A stretch of 64,000 bases of DNA. It comes from Actinoplanes subtropicus. GTDB taxonomy: Bacteria; Actinomycetota; Actinomycetes; Mycobacteriales; Micromonosporaceae. Positions 25,774 through 34,581 of this stretch are shown here, piece after piece. The notes beneath the pieces were generated by a model, which did not search any database, was not told where the DNA came from, and was given only the letters and a program-made list of their open reading frames with translations. Made by a program: the position numbers and the translations under genes. The stretch is taken from positions 1-64,000 of the forward strand of contig NZ_JOJL01000036.1 of NCBI RefSeq assembly GCF_000721705.1. Direction: 5' to 3'. The stretch's first letter is position 1; every line of letters starts with the position of its first letter.

Positions 25774-26738
25774 CGGGAGCTCCTTGACGGGCGCTGGACG
25801 TAGACGGCGGCGATGATGATCAACGCCTCGACCATCCGGGCCACCGAGTCGGGCGCGTTGTGCGAGACGAGCGTGGACTCGAGCAGTTGCAGCAGGATCG
25901 CGCCGGTGACCGTGCCGAGGATGCGGACCCGGCCGCCGTTCAGCGGGGTGCCGCCGACGACCACCGCGGTGATGGCGCTCAGCTCCATCAGCAGGCCGAT
26001 GTAGGACGGGTCGCTGGCCCGCAGCCGGGCGGTGGCGATCACGCCGGCCACCGCGGCGAGCGTGCCGGAGATCGCGTAGACGAAGATCAGCGTGCGGCGC
26101 ACCGGGAGGCCGGCCAGCACGCTCGCCCGCCGGTTGCCGCCGATGGCGAGCAGCCGGTAGCCGAACGCGGTGCGCCGGACCAGGAACGCGACCCCCGCCG
26201 CGAGCAGGGCGGCGACGATCATGACGTACGGGACGCCGAGGAACTTGCCGAGCCGGATGTCCTTGAAGATCGGCACGAAGAGCTCGACCAGCGCGCCGCC
26301 GGTGATGACCAGGGCGATGCCCCGGCCGGCCACCAGCACGCCGAGGGTGGCGACGATCGGCTGCACCCGGGCGAACGCCACGACCAGCCCGTTGAAGACG
26401 CCGACCAGCAGGCCGGCGATCACCGCGTAGAGCATCGCGAGGCCGATCGGGGTCCCGCCCACCACGAACTTGGCCAGCACCGCGCTGGCGATCGCCATGA
26501 TCGAGCCGACCGACAGGTCGACGCCGCCGGTGCCGATCACCAGGGCCATCCCGAGCGCCACGATGATCACCGGCGGCACCTGCGAGAACAGCAGCTGTAC
26601 GGTGTCCAGCTTGAGGAAGTTCGGGGTGGCGATCGCGTTGTAGACGATCAACAGGGCGAGGGCGATGTAGACGCCGTGCTCGCGGGTCCAGGCGGCGACC
26701 GCCGACCGGTCCTTGAACGTCGCGGTCAGGGTGGTCAC
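25770..26738 (-). CDS. Sugar ABC transporter permease (RbsC/YjfF type)
   Basis: 322 residues, same family as the neighbour: GTGGVDLSVGSIMAIASAVLA near residue 70 and GGNRRASVLAGLPVRRTLIFVYAISG, then TAVVVGGTPLNGGRV. GTG start at 26738 overlapping the ATPase stop (GTGA). Two different permeases with a single fused ATPase match the layout of the galactofuranose/arabinose-type importers. Confidence 0.93.
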   Translation of the reverse strand: MTTLTATFKDRSAVAAWTREHGVYIALALLIVYNAIATPNFLKLDTVQLLFSQVPPVIIVALGMALVIGTGGVDLSVGSIMAIASAVLAKFVVGGTPIGLAMLYAVIAGLLVGVFNGLVVAFARVQPIVATLGVLVAGRGIALVITGGALVELFVPIFKDIRLGKFLGVPYVMIVAALLAAGVAFLVRRTAFGYRLLAIGGNRRASVLAGLPVRRTLIFVYAISGTLAAVAGVIATARLRASDPSYIGLLMELSAITAVVVGGTPLNGGRVRILGTVTGAILLQLLESTLVSHNAPDSVARMVEALIIIAAVYVQRPSRSSR

Positions 26739-28285
26739 TTCGCGGCCTCGATCCGCTCGGACGCGGCGTCCGCGATCAGGTCCATGATCTTGTCCTCACT
26801 GATGTCGTCGCCCACGAGACGGCCGAGCTGGGCGCCGTCGCGCAGCACCACGACCGTGTCCGAGCCCTCCACCACCTCCTCGAGCTCACTGGAGATGAGC
26901 ACCACGGCCATCCCCTTCTCGGCCAGCTCCGCCACCAGGGCCTGCACCTCGGCCTTCGCGCCGACGTCGATGCCCCGGGTCGGCTCGTCCAGCAGCAGGA
27001 CCCGCGGGTTCAGGCAGAGCAGGCGGGCCAGCAGCACCTTCTGCTGGTTGCCGCCGGACAGCTCGGACACCTTCTGGTTCGGGCCCGAGGCCTTGATCCG
27101 CAGCCGGTCCATGAAGGTCTTGACGATGTCGTCGACCTTCTTGCGGGAGACCAGGCCGGCCTTGGTGAGCTGGGGCAGCGCGGCGAGGCCGATGTTGTCC
27201 CGGATCGACATGTCCGGGATGATCCCCTCGGCCTTGCGGTCCTCGGGCAGCATCGCCACCCGCTCCCGGATCCGGGAGGCCGGGGTCTGGTGGGTCAGCG
27301 CCTTGCCGCCCACCTCGATCTCGCCGGAGTCCAGCGGCAGCGCCCCGAAGATCGCCTTTGCCGTCTCGCTGCGGCCGGAGCCGAGCAGGCCGGCCAGGCC
27401 GACCACCTCGCCGGGCCGGACGACGACGGAGACGTCCTCGAGGATCAGCCGCCGGTTGAGGTGCTCGGCGCGCAGCAGCGGCTCGCCCTCGATATTGGTC
27501 TTGTGGCCGGCGAGCTTGGTGCGGCCGTCCTTCTCCAGCTCGGCCGCGTCCCGGCCGAGCATCCGGGAGATGAGCTGACGGCGGGTCAGCTCGCTGGTCG
27601 GGCCGGTCGAGACCAGCTTGCCGTCGCGCAGGACGGTGATCGTGTCGCAGGCCCGGAACACCTCGTCGAGCTTGTGCGACACGTACACGATCGCGACGTC
27701 CTTGGCCTTCAGCTGGGCGACCAGCTCGAGCAGCAGGTCAACCTCGCGCGGCTCGAGCGACGACGTCGGCTCGTCCATGATGACGACGCTGGCATCGGTC
27801 TCGACCGCGCGGGCGATCGCCACCATCTGCTGGATGCCCAGGCCGAGCTCGCCGAGCGGGCGCTTCACGTCCGCGGCGATCCCGTACCGCTTGAGCGCGT
27901 CGCCGGCCTCGCGGTTCATCCGCTTGAGGTCGAGCGACCCGAGCCGGGTCGGCTCACGGCCCAGGAAGAAGTTCCGGGCGACGCTCAGCTGCGGCGCCAG
28001 GTGCACCTCCTGGTAGATCGTGGCGATCCCGGCGCGCTGGGCGCTGCGGGGCGAGTCGAAGGCCACGTTCTCGCCCCGCAGCTGCACAGTTCCGCTGTCC
28101 AGCTGATACACGCCGGTGATCAGCTTGATCAGCGTCGACTTCCCGGCCCCGTTCTCACCGACCAGCGCGTGCACCGAGCCCGCGTGCAGCTCGATCGAGA
28201 CGTCCTCGAGGGCACGTACTCCGGCGAACCGTTTACTGGCCGACGTGACGCTGAGGATCGGGCTGCTGGTCACCGGCGTGGACAT
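26735..28285 (-). CDS. Sugar ABC transporter ATP-binding protein, two fused domains
   Basis: 516 residues. First nucleotide-binding domain: Walker A GENGAGKST, degenerate signature LGLGIQQMVAIARA, Walker B VVIMDEPTSSL. Second domain: the altered Walker A GLLGSGRSET typical of RbsA/AraG/MglA proteins, signature LSGGNQQKV and Walker B LLLDEPTRGIDVGAK. Energises monosaccharide uptake. The start ATG shares one base with the stop of the binding-protein gene (TGATG). Confidence 0.95.
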   Translation of the reverse strand: MSTPVTSSPILSVTSASKRFAGVRALEDVSIELHAGSVHALVGENGAGKSTLIKLITGVYQLDSGTVQLRGENVAFDSPRSAQRAGIATIYQEVHLAPQLSVARNFFLGREPTRLGSLDLKRMNREAGDALKRYGIAADVKRPLGELGLGIQQMVAIARAVETDASVVIMDEPTSSLEPREVDLLLELVAQLKAKDVAIVYVSHKLDEVFRACDTITVLRDGKLVSTGPTSELTRRQLISRMLGRDAAELEKDGRTKLAGHKTNIEGEPLLRAEHLNRRLILEDVSVVVRPGEVVGLAGLLGSGRSETAKAIFGALPLDSGEIEVGGKALTHQTPASRIRERVAMLPEDRKAEGIIPDMSIRDNIGLAALPQLTKAGLVSRKKVDDIVKTFMDRLRIKASGPNQKVSELSGGNQQKVLLARLLCLNPRVLLLDEPTRGIDVGAKAEVQALVAELAEKGMAVVLISSELEEVVEGSDTVVVLRDGAQLGRLVGDDISEDKIMDLIADAASERIEAAK

Positions 28286-29457
28286 CAGTAGGCCTTGCCC
28301 GAGCTCAGGGCCTCGGCGGCGTTGGACTTGTCGTACTGATTGTCGGTCGTGATGGTCACCGCGGGGGCGCCGTCACCGTTCACGTACGCGTCGAGCGCGG
28401 CCTCCGCGGCCGGGCCGAACGCCGGGTTGGACTCGATCACGGCGTCGAAGTTGCCGTCCACGATGGCCTGCACGGCGCCCTTGGTGCCGTCGATCGAGAC
28501 GATGTGCACCTTGCTGGTGCCGGACTTGCCGGCGTCGTCCAGCGCGGCCAGCGCGCCGAGGCCCATCTCGTCGTTCTCGGCGTAGATCGCGGTGACGTCC
28601 GGGTGGGCGCGCAGCATCGTCTCGGTGACGCTCTTGCCCTTCTCCCGGGTGAAGTCGGCGGTCTGCTGGAAGATGACCGAGATGCCGGTGGCGTTCTTGG
28701 CCTTGAGCTCGTCCAGGAAGCCGGCGGTGCGGTCGTCGGTGACGTTGACGCCCGAGGCGCCGAGCAGGATGGCCAGCTTGGCGGTGCCGCCGGTCGCCGT
28801 GATCATGGCGTCCGCGGCGCGGCGGCCCTGCTGGACGAAGTCCGAGCCGAGCTGCGGGCCGACGTCCTTGCAGCCCTGCACGCCGGTGATGTTCCGGTCG
28901 ACCGGGACCATCGCGACGTGCTTCGACTTGGCGTACGCGATCGCGTCGCCCAGGCCGGTCGAGTTGATCGGCGAGAAGATGATCGCCTTCGCGCCCTTGT
29001 CGATCATGCCCTTGATGTCGGAGTTCTCCTGCTGCACGTTCGACTGCGCGTTGGTGGTGAGCAGGTGCCAGCCCTTGGCCTTGGCGGTGTCGACCTGGGA
29101 CTTGGTGGAGGCGATCCGGAACGGGTTCGCCTCCTTCTCCGACTGCGCCCAGCCGATCGTGTCCTTGGTGAAGTCGATCTTGCCGATGCCCAGGTCGGAG
29201 CCCTTGCAGATCGGGCCGTACTGAGCCTCGACACCGTCCGGCTTGGGGGTGGTGAGCAGCGTGGTGCCGCCGGCCGCGGTGATCGCCGCGGGCACGCCGT
29301 TGGTGGCGGCGCCCAGCGTGGTGGAGACCGGGGCGGCCGACGCGTCGGTGCCCGAGGTGGAGCCCGACGAGCTGGTCGAGCCGGTGCTGCAGGCGGAGAG
29401 AAGAGCGGCCGCGGTGGCGGCGGAAGCCGCGACGGCGATCCTGCGACGTGCCTTCAT
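28285..29457 (-). CDS. Sugar-binding lipoprotein of the arabinose operon
   Basis: 390 residues. Signal peptide MKARRRIAVAASAATAAALL with lipobox LSAC (Cys23), then a Ser/Thr/Gly linker and a periplasmic-binding-protein fold of the ribose/galactofuranose type: SEKEANPFRIASTKSQVD, LLTTNAQSNVQQENSDIKGM, VPVDRNITGV. It is the first gene of the nine-gene operon; context with araBDA suggests L-arabinose (possibly furanose or oligosaccharide) as ligand. The ATG at 29457 was chosen because it begins the signal peptide; a frame extending further upstream has no signal. Confidence 0.93.
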   Translation of the reverse strand: MKARRRIAVAASAATAAALLSACSTGSTSSSGSTSGTDASAAPVSTTLGAATNGVPAAITAAGGTTLLTTPKPDGVEAQYGPICKGSDLGIGKIDFTKDTIGWAQSEKEANPFRIASTKSQVDTAKAKGWHLLTTNAQSNVQQENSDIKGMIDKGAKAIIFSPINSTGLGDAIAYAKSKHVAMVPVDRNITGVQGCKDVGPQLGSDFVQQGRRAADAMITATGGTAKLAILLGASGVNVTDDRTAGFLDELKAKNATGISVIFQQTADFTREKGKSVTETMLRAHPDVTAIYAENDEMGLGALAALDDAGKSGTSKVHIVSIDGTKGAVQAIVDGNFDAVIESNPAFGPAAEAALDAYVNGDGAPAVTITTDNQYDKSNAAEALSSGKAY

Positions 29458-29542
29458 GCGAAATCGTCCTTTGCGCTGGGGTGAGAGGAACCCGGGGGAG
29501 CGGGCGGTGAGACCGCCGCGTTGGCGCTTGGCGGGGCGAAAT

Positions 29543-29582
29543 TGTGAACGCAAACATCCACGGGCCCTGTACGTGCTGTCAA
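29543..29582 (-). promoter_or_regulatory. Promoter and LacI-type operator of the arabinose operon
   Basis: On the minus strand TTGACA lies at 29582-29577 and the imperfect palindrome TGTTTGCGTTCACA (29556-29543) begins 20 bp downstream of it, where it would cover the -10 and start site; the -10 itself is weak. The rest of the 496-bp gene-free stretch (29458-29953) holds an 85-bp leader before the lipoprotein gene and, further right, no recognisable gene or site apart from a weak TGTGAACG half-site at 29748. Confidence 0.5.
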
Positions 29583-29953
29583 GGCCCGGATACGTCGGCG
29601 TTACGGGTTCGTGACATTGAAACGATGCTGCTCCGCAGGGCAATAAGCACTGCTTGACAGCGTTTCCGGAGGTGGAGGATGGTGTCCATGCTGTATCGGC
29701 CAGGTTTCCGCCGGGGTGCTGCGCCGACCGGTCGCCGGGTCGCGATTGTGAACGGTCTCAGCAGGGCTTGCCGGTCGGCTGCCGTCGCCGGACGGCCCGC
29801 CCGCACGGGTCGGTGGCGGCGGTTGCCCCTGGCGCCGCTGGAGTGTCCGGCCGGCGGCCCTTCGGCGTGCCCGCCCGTCAACCGCACCGGCGCGGCCGGC
29901 GGACTCGCGAAACTCGGTTCTGCGGTGGGCGGCGCGCCGTTACCGTGCTCCGG

Positions 29954-30419
29954 GTGATCGAGATCCGTGAGTTCGCCTGGTCCGACTACGACGACGTGCT
30001 GGCGGTGTGGGCCTCGACCGGCCGCGACGTCGTCCCGCGAGCCGAACTCGAGGCGAAACTGGCCCGCGACCCGGAACTGTTCCTGGTGGCCGAGTCGGCC
30101 GGCGCGGTGGCCGGGGTCGTGCTGGGCACGTACGACGGTCGCCGGGGTTGGATCTTCCGCCTTGGCCGTGCACCCGTCGCACCGGCGGGCCGGCATCGCC
30201 ACCCGGCTGGTCGCCGAAGTGGAGTCGCGCCTCCGTAAGCTGGGCTGCCCGCGCGTCAACCTGATGGTCATGCCGGACAACGCCGAGGGTCTGCGCTTCT
30301 GGCAGGCGCTCGGCTACCTGCCGGTGCCCGACGTCCTGTGCACCAAGCCGCTTCGAGGCGAACCGCCGCCAGCCGGCATGAAGCCGAACGACGCCCCGTC
30401 CGAGGGACTCGAGCTCTGA
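29954..30419 (+). pseudogene. GNAT N-acetyltransferase, single-base frameshift
   Basis: From GTG 29954 the protein reads VIEIREFAWSDYDDVLAVW and on to YDGRRGWIFRL, then loses the frame; the next frame continues AVHPSHRRAGIATRLVAEVE (the acetyl-CoA site) and ends at 30417-30419. Removing one T at about 30161-30163 joins both halves into a normal GNAT protein of about 155 residues. A true frameshift, a sequencing error or slippage are all possible. Substrate unknown. Confidence 0.75.
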
Positions 30420-30558
30420 TCGGAAACGGACACCGCGACAGCCGCCCCGAAACCCGGACCGGGACCGCTGTCGATGGATGGCGTGCTCGCATCCGCCCGC
30501 ACCGGCACGCCGGTTCATGGGGTAAATCGGGCAGAAGCGCCGTCCGAACGGGCAGAGT

Positions 30559-30593
30559 CGGGGCTCCCCGGCGGACGGTGCCGGGAAGCCCCG
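30559..30593 (-). terminator. Terminator hairpin after the GH3 gene
   Basis: CGGGGCTCCCCGG (30559-30571) and CCGGGAAGCCCCG (30581-30593) pair over 13 bp with one mismatch and a 9-nt loop, only 3 bp after the GH3 stop on the minus strand. It could also stop transcription from the GNAT side. Confidence 0.6.
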
Positions 30594-30596
30594 GCC

Positions 30597-32957
30597 TCAG
30601 ATCTTCTCCACCTCGACCGGCGTGATCAGCACCCGGTCGGGGCCGCACTCGCGGAGCGCGCCGGTCAGCACGATCCGGCCGCGGCAGGGGAGTTCCGCGC
30701 TGGAGGAGCCGACCATGATCTCCAGCTCGCCCGGCTCGACGATCCGGCGGTAGTCGCGGCCGGTGAAGGCCGTGCGGTCGGTGTGCACCCGGAACCGCAC
30801 GTCCTTGGCCTCGCCCGGCTCGAGCGGCACCCGGCAGAACCCGGTGAGCTGCTTGACCGGCCGCGTGACCTGGGCGAGCACGTCGTGCAGGTAGAGCTGG
30901 ACCACCTCGTCGCCGGCCCGCGGACCGGTGTTGCGCACCCGTACGGTCACCGCGAACTCGCCGTCCGTCGGCACCGACTCGTCGCTGATCCGGAGGTCGT
31001 CGACCGCGAAGCTGGTGTACGAGCGCCCGTGCCCGAACGGGAACAGCGGGGTCGGGTCCAGGTTGCTCACGCCGCTGTTCTCGGCCCCGAGCGGCGGCTG
31101 CAGGTAGGTGCCGGGCTGGCCGCCGGGCGTCCGCGGGATCTGCACCGGCAGCTTGGCCCCGGGCTGCACCCGGCCGGAGAGCACGCCCGCGATCGCCGAG
31201 CCGCCCTCCTCGCCCGGCATGAACGCCTGCACCAGCGCCGCGGCTCTTCCGGCCACCTCGCCCAGCGCGTACGGGCGGCCGGAAACCACGACGACGACCA
31301 ACGGCGTACCGGTCGCCAGGAGTTCTTCCAGCAACGCGCCCTGCAGACCGGGCAGACGCAGGTCGTCGGCGTCGCAGCCCTCACCCGAAGTGCCGTGCCC
31401 GAACAAACCGGCCAGATCGCCCACCATCGCCACGCAGACGTCGGCCTCCCGGGCGGCGGCGACGGCGGCCTCGAAGCCGGACCGGTCGTCGCCGGTGACC
31501 GCGCACCCCTGCTCATGGACCACCGAGGCGCCGGGCAACTCCGTGCGCAGCGCGTCGACCGCCGTGGGGACCGAGATGCCCAGGCCGTGCCCCGGATGGC
31601 GGGGCAGGACGTGGTTGGGGAACGCGTAGCAGCCCATGAACGTACGCGGGTCATCGGCGCACGGACCCACGACCGCGACCCTCCGCAGGGCCGGATCGAG
31701 CGGCAGCGATGATCCGGGATCCAGCAGGACGACCGATTTCTCCGCCATCTCCCGGGCGAGCGCGCGGTTGGCCGGCGAATCCAGGTCGACCTCGCCCGCC
31801 CCGGCAACCGATGACTCCGGCGTCCATCCCGCATCCAGAAGACCAAGTTCGATTTTGTGTACGAGGTGACGGCGCACCGCCCGATCGATCAGTTCGTCCG
31901 GGACCTTGCCGATCAGGGCCGGGCCGAAGCCGAGCGTGTCGGGCAGTTCCACGTCGATGCCGGCCGCCAGGGCCTGCGCCCCGGCGTCGTCGGTGCCGGC
32001 GGCGATCCGGTGCATGGTGGCCAGGAACGGCACCGCCCAGTAGTCGCTGACCACGGTGCCGGTGAAGCCCCACCGTTCCCGCAGCAGCTCGGTGAGCAGC
32101 CACGGGTCGGCGCCGGCCGGCACGCCGTCGACGTCCGAGTAGGAGTTCATCACCGAGCGGGCGCCGGCCTCGCGTACGGCGGTCTCGAAGGTCGGCAGGA
32201 TGACGTCCATCAGCTCGCGCCGGCCCATCGGCACCGGGCCGTGGTTGCGGGCCCCGCGGGACGCCGAGTACCCGGCGAAGTGCTTGAGCGTGGCGATCAC
32301 GCCGGCGCTCTGCAGGCCGCGCACGTAGCCGGCGCCGAGCATCGCGACCAGGTACGGGTCCTCGCCGATGGTTTCCTCGACCCGGCCCCAGCGGTAGTCG
32401 CGGACCACGTCGAGCACCGGGGACAGTCCCTGATGGATGCCGAGGGCGGCCATGTCCCGGCCGATCGCGGCGGCCATCCGCTCGACCAGCTCGGGGTCGA
32501 AGGTGGCGCCCCAGGCGATCGCGGCCGGGTAGACCGTGGCGCCGTACGAGGTGAACCCGGTCAGGCACTCCTCGTGCACGATCGCGGGCACGCCCAGGCG
32601 GGAGCCCTCCAGGACGACGCGCTGCTGGCGGATCACCTCGGCGGCGCCCTCGGCGGCGGTGCGCGGCACGCTGCCGTACACCCGGGTCAGCTGGCCCAGG
32701 CCGTGCCGGCTCGCCGCGGACAGCGGGACCGTGCCGGAGGCCGCGAAGACGTCCTGCATGGGGGCCACGTTCACCGTTTCTTCAGGATCTGTATAAAGGT
32801 CCTCGGATCCGGCGGCGGGCATGTCGTTGCCCACCCACCGGCTGCCGAGTTGGGCTACTTTCTCCTCGGCGGTCATCGTGGCGAGCAACAGCTCGACGCG
32901 GTCCGCCACGGGTAGCGCCGGGTCCTGCCATGGCTGGTTCGCCTGCTCTGCGGTCAC
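30597..32957 (-). CDS. Intracellular GH3 beta-glycosidase (beta-xylosidase/beta-glucosidase type)
   Basis: 786 residues without a signal peptide. GH3 N-domain with DYRWGRVEETIGEDPYLV and KHFAGYSASRGARNHGPVP, catalytic nucleophile Asp305 in TVVSDYWAVP, a C-domain, and a C-terminal fibronectin-III-like domain (YTSFAVDDLRISD onward). The GTG at 32957 is preferred over an in-frame TTG at 32975 because GAGGAG lies seven bases upstream. It is divergent from a Tat-exported binding protein and two permeases and shares operator-like sites with the LacI gene. This matches xylobiose-type (Bxl-like) modules where the enzyme hydrolyses the imported oligosaccharide. Confidence 0.9.
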   Translation of the reverse strand: MTAEQANQPWQDPALPVADRVELLLATMTAEEKVAQLGSRWVGNDMPAAGSEDLYTDPEETVNVAPMQDVFAASGTVPLSAASRHGLGQLTRVYGSVPRTAAEGAAEVIRQQRVVLEGSRLGVPAIVHEECLTGFTSYGATVYPAAIAWGATFDPELVERMAAAIGRDMAALGIHQGLSPVLDVVRDYRWGRVEETIGEDPYLVAMLGAGYVRGLQSAGVIATLKHFAGYSASRGARNHGPVPMGRRELMDVILPTFETAVREAGARSVMNSYSDVDGVPAGADPWLLTELLRERWGFTGTVVSDYWAVPFLATMHRIAAGTDDAGAQALAAGIDVELPDTLGFGPALIGKVPDELIDRAVRRHLVHKIELGLLDAGWTPESSVAGAGEVDLDSPANRALAREMAEKSVVLLDPGSSLPLDPALRRVAVVGPCADDPRTFMGCYAFPNHVLPRHPGHGLGISVPTAVDALRTELPGASVVHEQGCAVTGDDRSGFEAAVAAAREADVCVAMVGDLAGLFGHGTSGEGCDADDLRLPGLQGALLEELLATGTPLVVVVVSGRPYALGEVAGRAAALVQAFMPGEEGGSAIAGVLSGRVQPGAKLPVQIPRTPGGQPGTYLQPPLGAENSGVSNLDPTPLFPFGHGRSYTSFAVDDLRISDESVPTDGEFAVTVRVRNTGPRAGDEVVQLYLHDVLAQVTRPVKQLTGFCRVPLEPGEAKDVRFRVHTDRTAFTGRDYRRIVEPGELEIMVGSSSAELPCRGRIVLTGALRECGPDRVLITPVEVEKI

Positions 32958-32980
32958 GGCGCGACTCCTCAACAAGCTCC

Positions 32981-32989
32981 GAAACTTTC
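32981..32989. promoter_or_regulatory. GAAACTTTC operator candidate upstream of GH3
   Basis: A perfect GAAA-C-TTTC palindrome 23 bp upstream of the GH3 GTG. The identical 9-mer lies at 37415-37423 in front of the LacI gene of the same module, and a one-mismatch version at 33152-33160 in front of the binding-protein gene. Most likely the site of the neighbouring LacI repressor. Confidence 0.65.
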
Positions 32990-33088
32990 AGTATTTTTAC
33001 AGCATGAGTTATCGCTCGGGCACGTCTTGGCCGAGAGGCTCGCGCTCCGGTCCACTCTCTCCGTGGGAGCGCGACCAGAGCAAGAGTC

Positions 33089-33160
33089 TTGACATGATCA
33101 AGCCGAAACCCTACGTTAACGAAACCTCACGTTAACTTGCGGCCGACTCACGAAAGTTGC
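33089..33160 (+). promoter_or_regulatory. Promoter and operator of the oligosaccharide transport operon
   Basis: TTGACA (33089-33094), 17-bp spacer, TACGTT (33112-33117) is a good sigma-70-type promoter for the binding-protein gene at 33241. Downstream follow two GTTAAC sites (33115-33120, 33131-33136) and GAAAGTTGC at 33152-33160, a one-mismatch version of the module's GAAA-N-TTTC palindrome. Confidence 0.6.
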
Positions 33161-33240
33161 AGGCTTTGTGACGGCGACAACCCATCCCACGACGATCCAC
33201 TCGCCGCGGCAGGACGCGGCACTCGAGTACGGAGATCAGC

Positions 33241-34581
33241 GTGACCAATAGCAGTTTCTCCCGGCGGAATTTCCTGGGACTGGCCGCGGGCGCAGCAGGC
33301 GCCGCGGCCCTAGCGGCATGTGGTAGCTCGGGTCCGTCGAACAAGGGCGGCACCAGCGGCGGCGGCAGCAGCGGCAGCGCGAGCTACTGGTCACTTTCGG
33401 GCGAGCCGGGCCAGCCGATCCGCCAGGCGGCGATCGACCGGTTCAACGCGGCGAACCCGAGCACCAAGATCGCCCCGACGTTCTTCGCGAACGACGACTA
33501 CAAGCAGAAGATCAAGACGGCGATCGGCGCCGGCCAGGCCCCGACGATGATCTGGGGTTGGGGCGGTGGCGGCCTCAAGAGCTACGTCGACGGCGGTCAG
33601 GTCGTGGACCTGACCGACTGGTTCGGTCAGAACGCCGCGGTCAAGGAGAAGATCCTGCCCTCGTCGTTCGGCGCGGCCACGGTCGGCGGCAAGATCTACG
33701 CGATGCCGATCGAGACCGTCCAGCCGATCGTGCTGTTCTACAACAAGAAGGTCTTCGACCAGGTCGGCGTGCAGCCGCCGCAGTCCTGGGGCGACATGAT
33801 GGCGCTGGTGCCGAAGTTCAAGGCCAAGAACATCGCGCCGTTCTCGCTCGCCGGCCAGTCCCGCTGGACGAACATGATGTGGCTCGAGTTCCTGCTCGAC
33901 CGCACCGCCGGCTCGGATGTCTTCAACAACGTCTTCGCCGGCAAGGCCGGCGCCTGGTCCGACCCGGCGGTGCTGGACATGCTGACCAAGATCCAGGACT
34001 TGGTGAAGGCGGGCGGTTTCGAGAAGGGCTTCTCCTCGGTCGTCGCCGACCAGAACGCGGACCAGGCGCTGCTGTTCACCGGCAAGGCCGCGATGATGCT
34101 GCACGGCTCCTGGTCGTACGGCATCCAGAAGGCCAACGGCGGCAAGTTCGTCTCGTCCGGCGGGCTGGGCTGGATGAACTTCCCGCCGGTGGAGGGCGGA
34201 AAGGGCGACCCGAGCAACACGGTCGGCAACCCCGGGCAGTACCTGTCCATCTCGTCCAAGGCCACCGCGGCGCAGCAGGACATCGCCAAGAAGTTCTTCT
34301 CCACCACCCTGGTCGACGACCAGGAGAAGGCCGGCTGGGTCAAGTCGGGCGGCGTCCCGGTCCTGACCAACAGCGACAGCCTGTTCACCGGCGACGACGC
34401 GCAGTTCCTCAAGGACATGTCGTCCATCGCGTCCAAGGCCAAGGTCTTCGCCCAGTCGTGGGACCAGGCGCTGAGCCCGACAGCGGCCGACACGCTCCTG
34501 GACAACATCAGTAAGCTGTTCCAGCTGCAGATCTCCCCCCAGCAGTGGGTCGACAACATGAACGGGGTCATCGGCAAATGA
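33241..34581 (+). CDS. Tat-exported extracellular solute-binding lipoprotein (oligosaccharide)
   Basis: 446 residues. The signal MTNSSFSRRNFLGLAAG has twin arginines (8-9), and the lipobox LAAC ends at Cys27, followed by a Gly/Ser linker. The mature part is a family 1 solute-binding protein (SGEPGQPIRQAAIDRFN, WGWGGGGLKSYVDGGQVVDL, MMLHGSW). Context with a GH3 enzyme and LacI regulator suggests a beta-linked disaccharide such as xylobiose or cellobiose (BxlE-like). GTG start at 33241 with a GGAGA site. First gene of a three-gene operon; no ATPase gene is present, so it probably uses a shared MsiK-type ATPase encoded elsewhere. Confidence 0.9.
   Translation: MTNSSFSRRNFLGLAAGAAGAAALAACGSSGPSNKGGTSGGGSSGSASYWSLSGEPGQPIRQAAIDRFNAANPSTKIAPTFFANDDYKQKIKTAIGAGQAPTMIWGWGGGGLKSYVDGGQVVDLTDWFGQNAAVKEKILPSSFGAATVGGKIYAMPIETVQPIVLFYNKKVFDQVGVQPPQSWGDMMALVPKFKAKNIAPFSLAGQSRWTNMMWLEFLLDRTAGSDVFNNVFAGKAGAWSDPAVLDMLTKIQDLVKAGGFEKGFSSVVADQNADQALLFTGKAAMMLHGSWSYGIQKANGGKFVSSGGLGWMNFPPVEGGKGDPSNTVGNPGQYLSISSKATAAQQDIAKKFFSTTLVDDQEKAGWVKSGGVPVLTNSDSLFTGDDAQFLKDMSSIASKAKVFAQSWDQALSPTAADTLLDNISKLFQLQISPQQWVDNMNGVIGK

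Noticed and set aside
25860..27578. 572-codon plus-strand frame
   Set aside because: Antisense shadow of the arabinose permease and ATPase genes with biased, repetitive composition.
32958..32975. TTG start for the GH3 enzyme
   Set aside because: The GTG at 32957 has a GAGGAG site at correct spacing.
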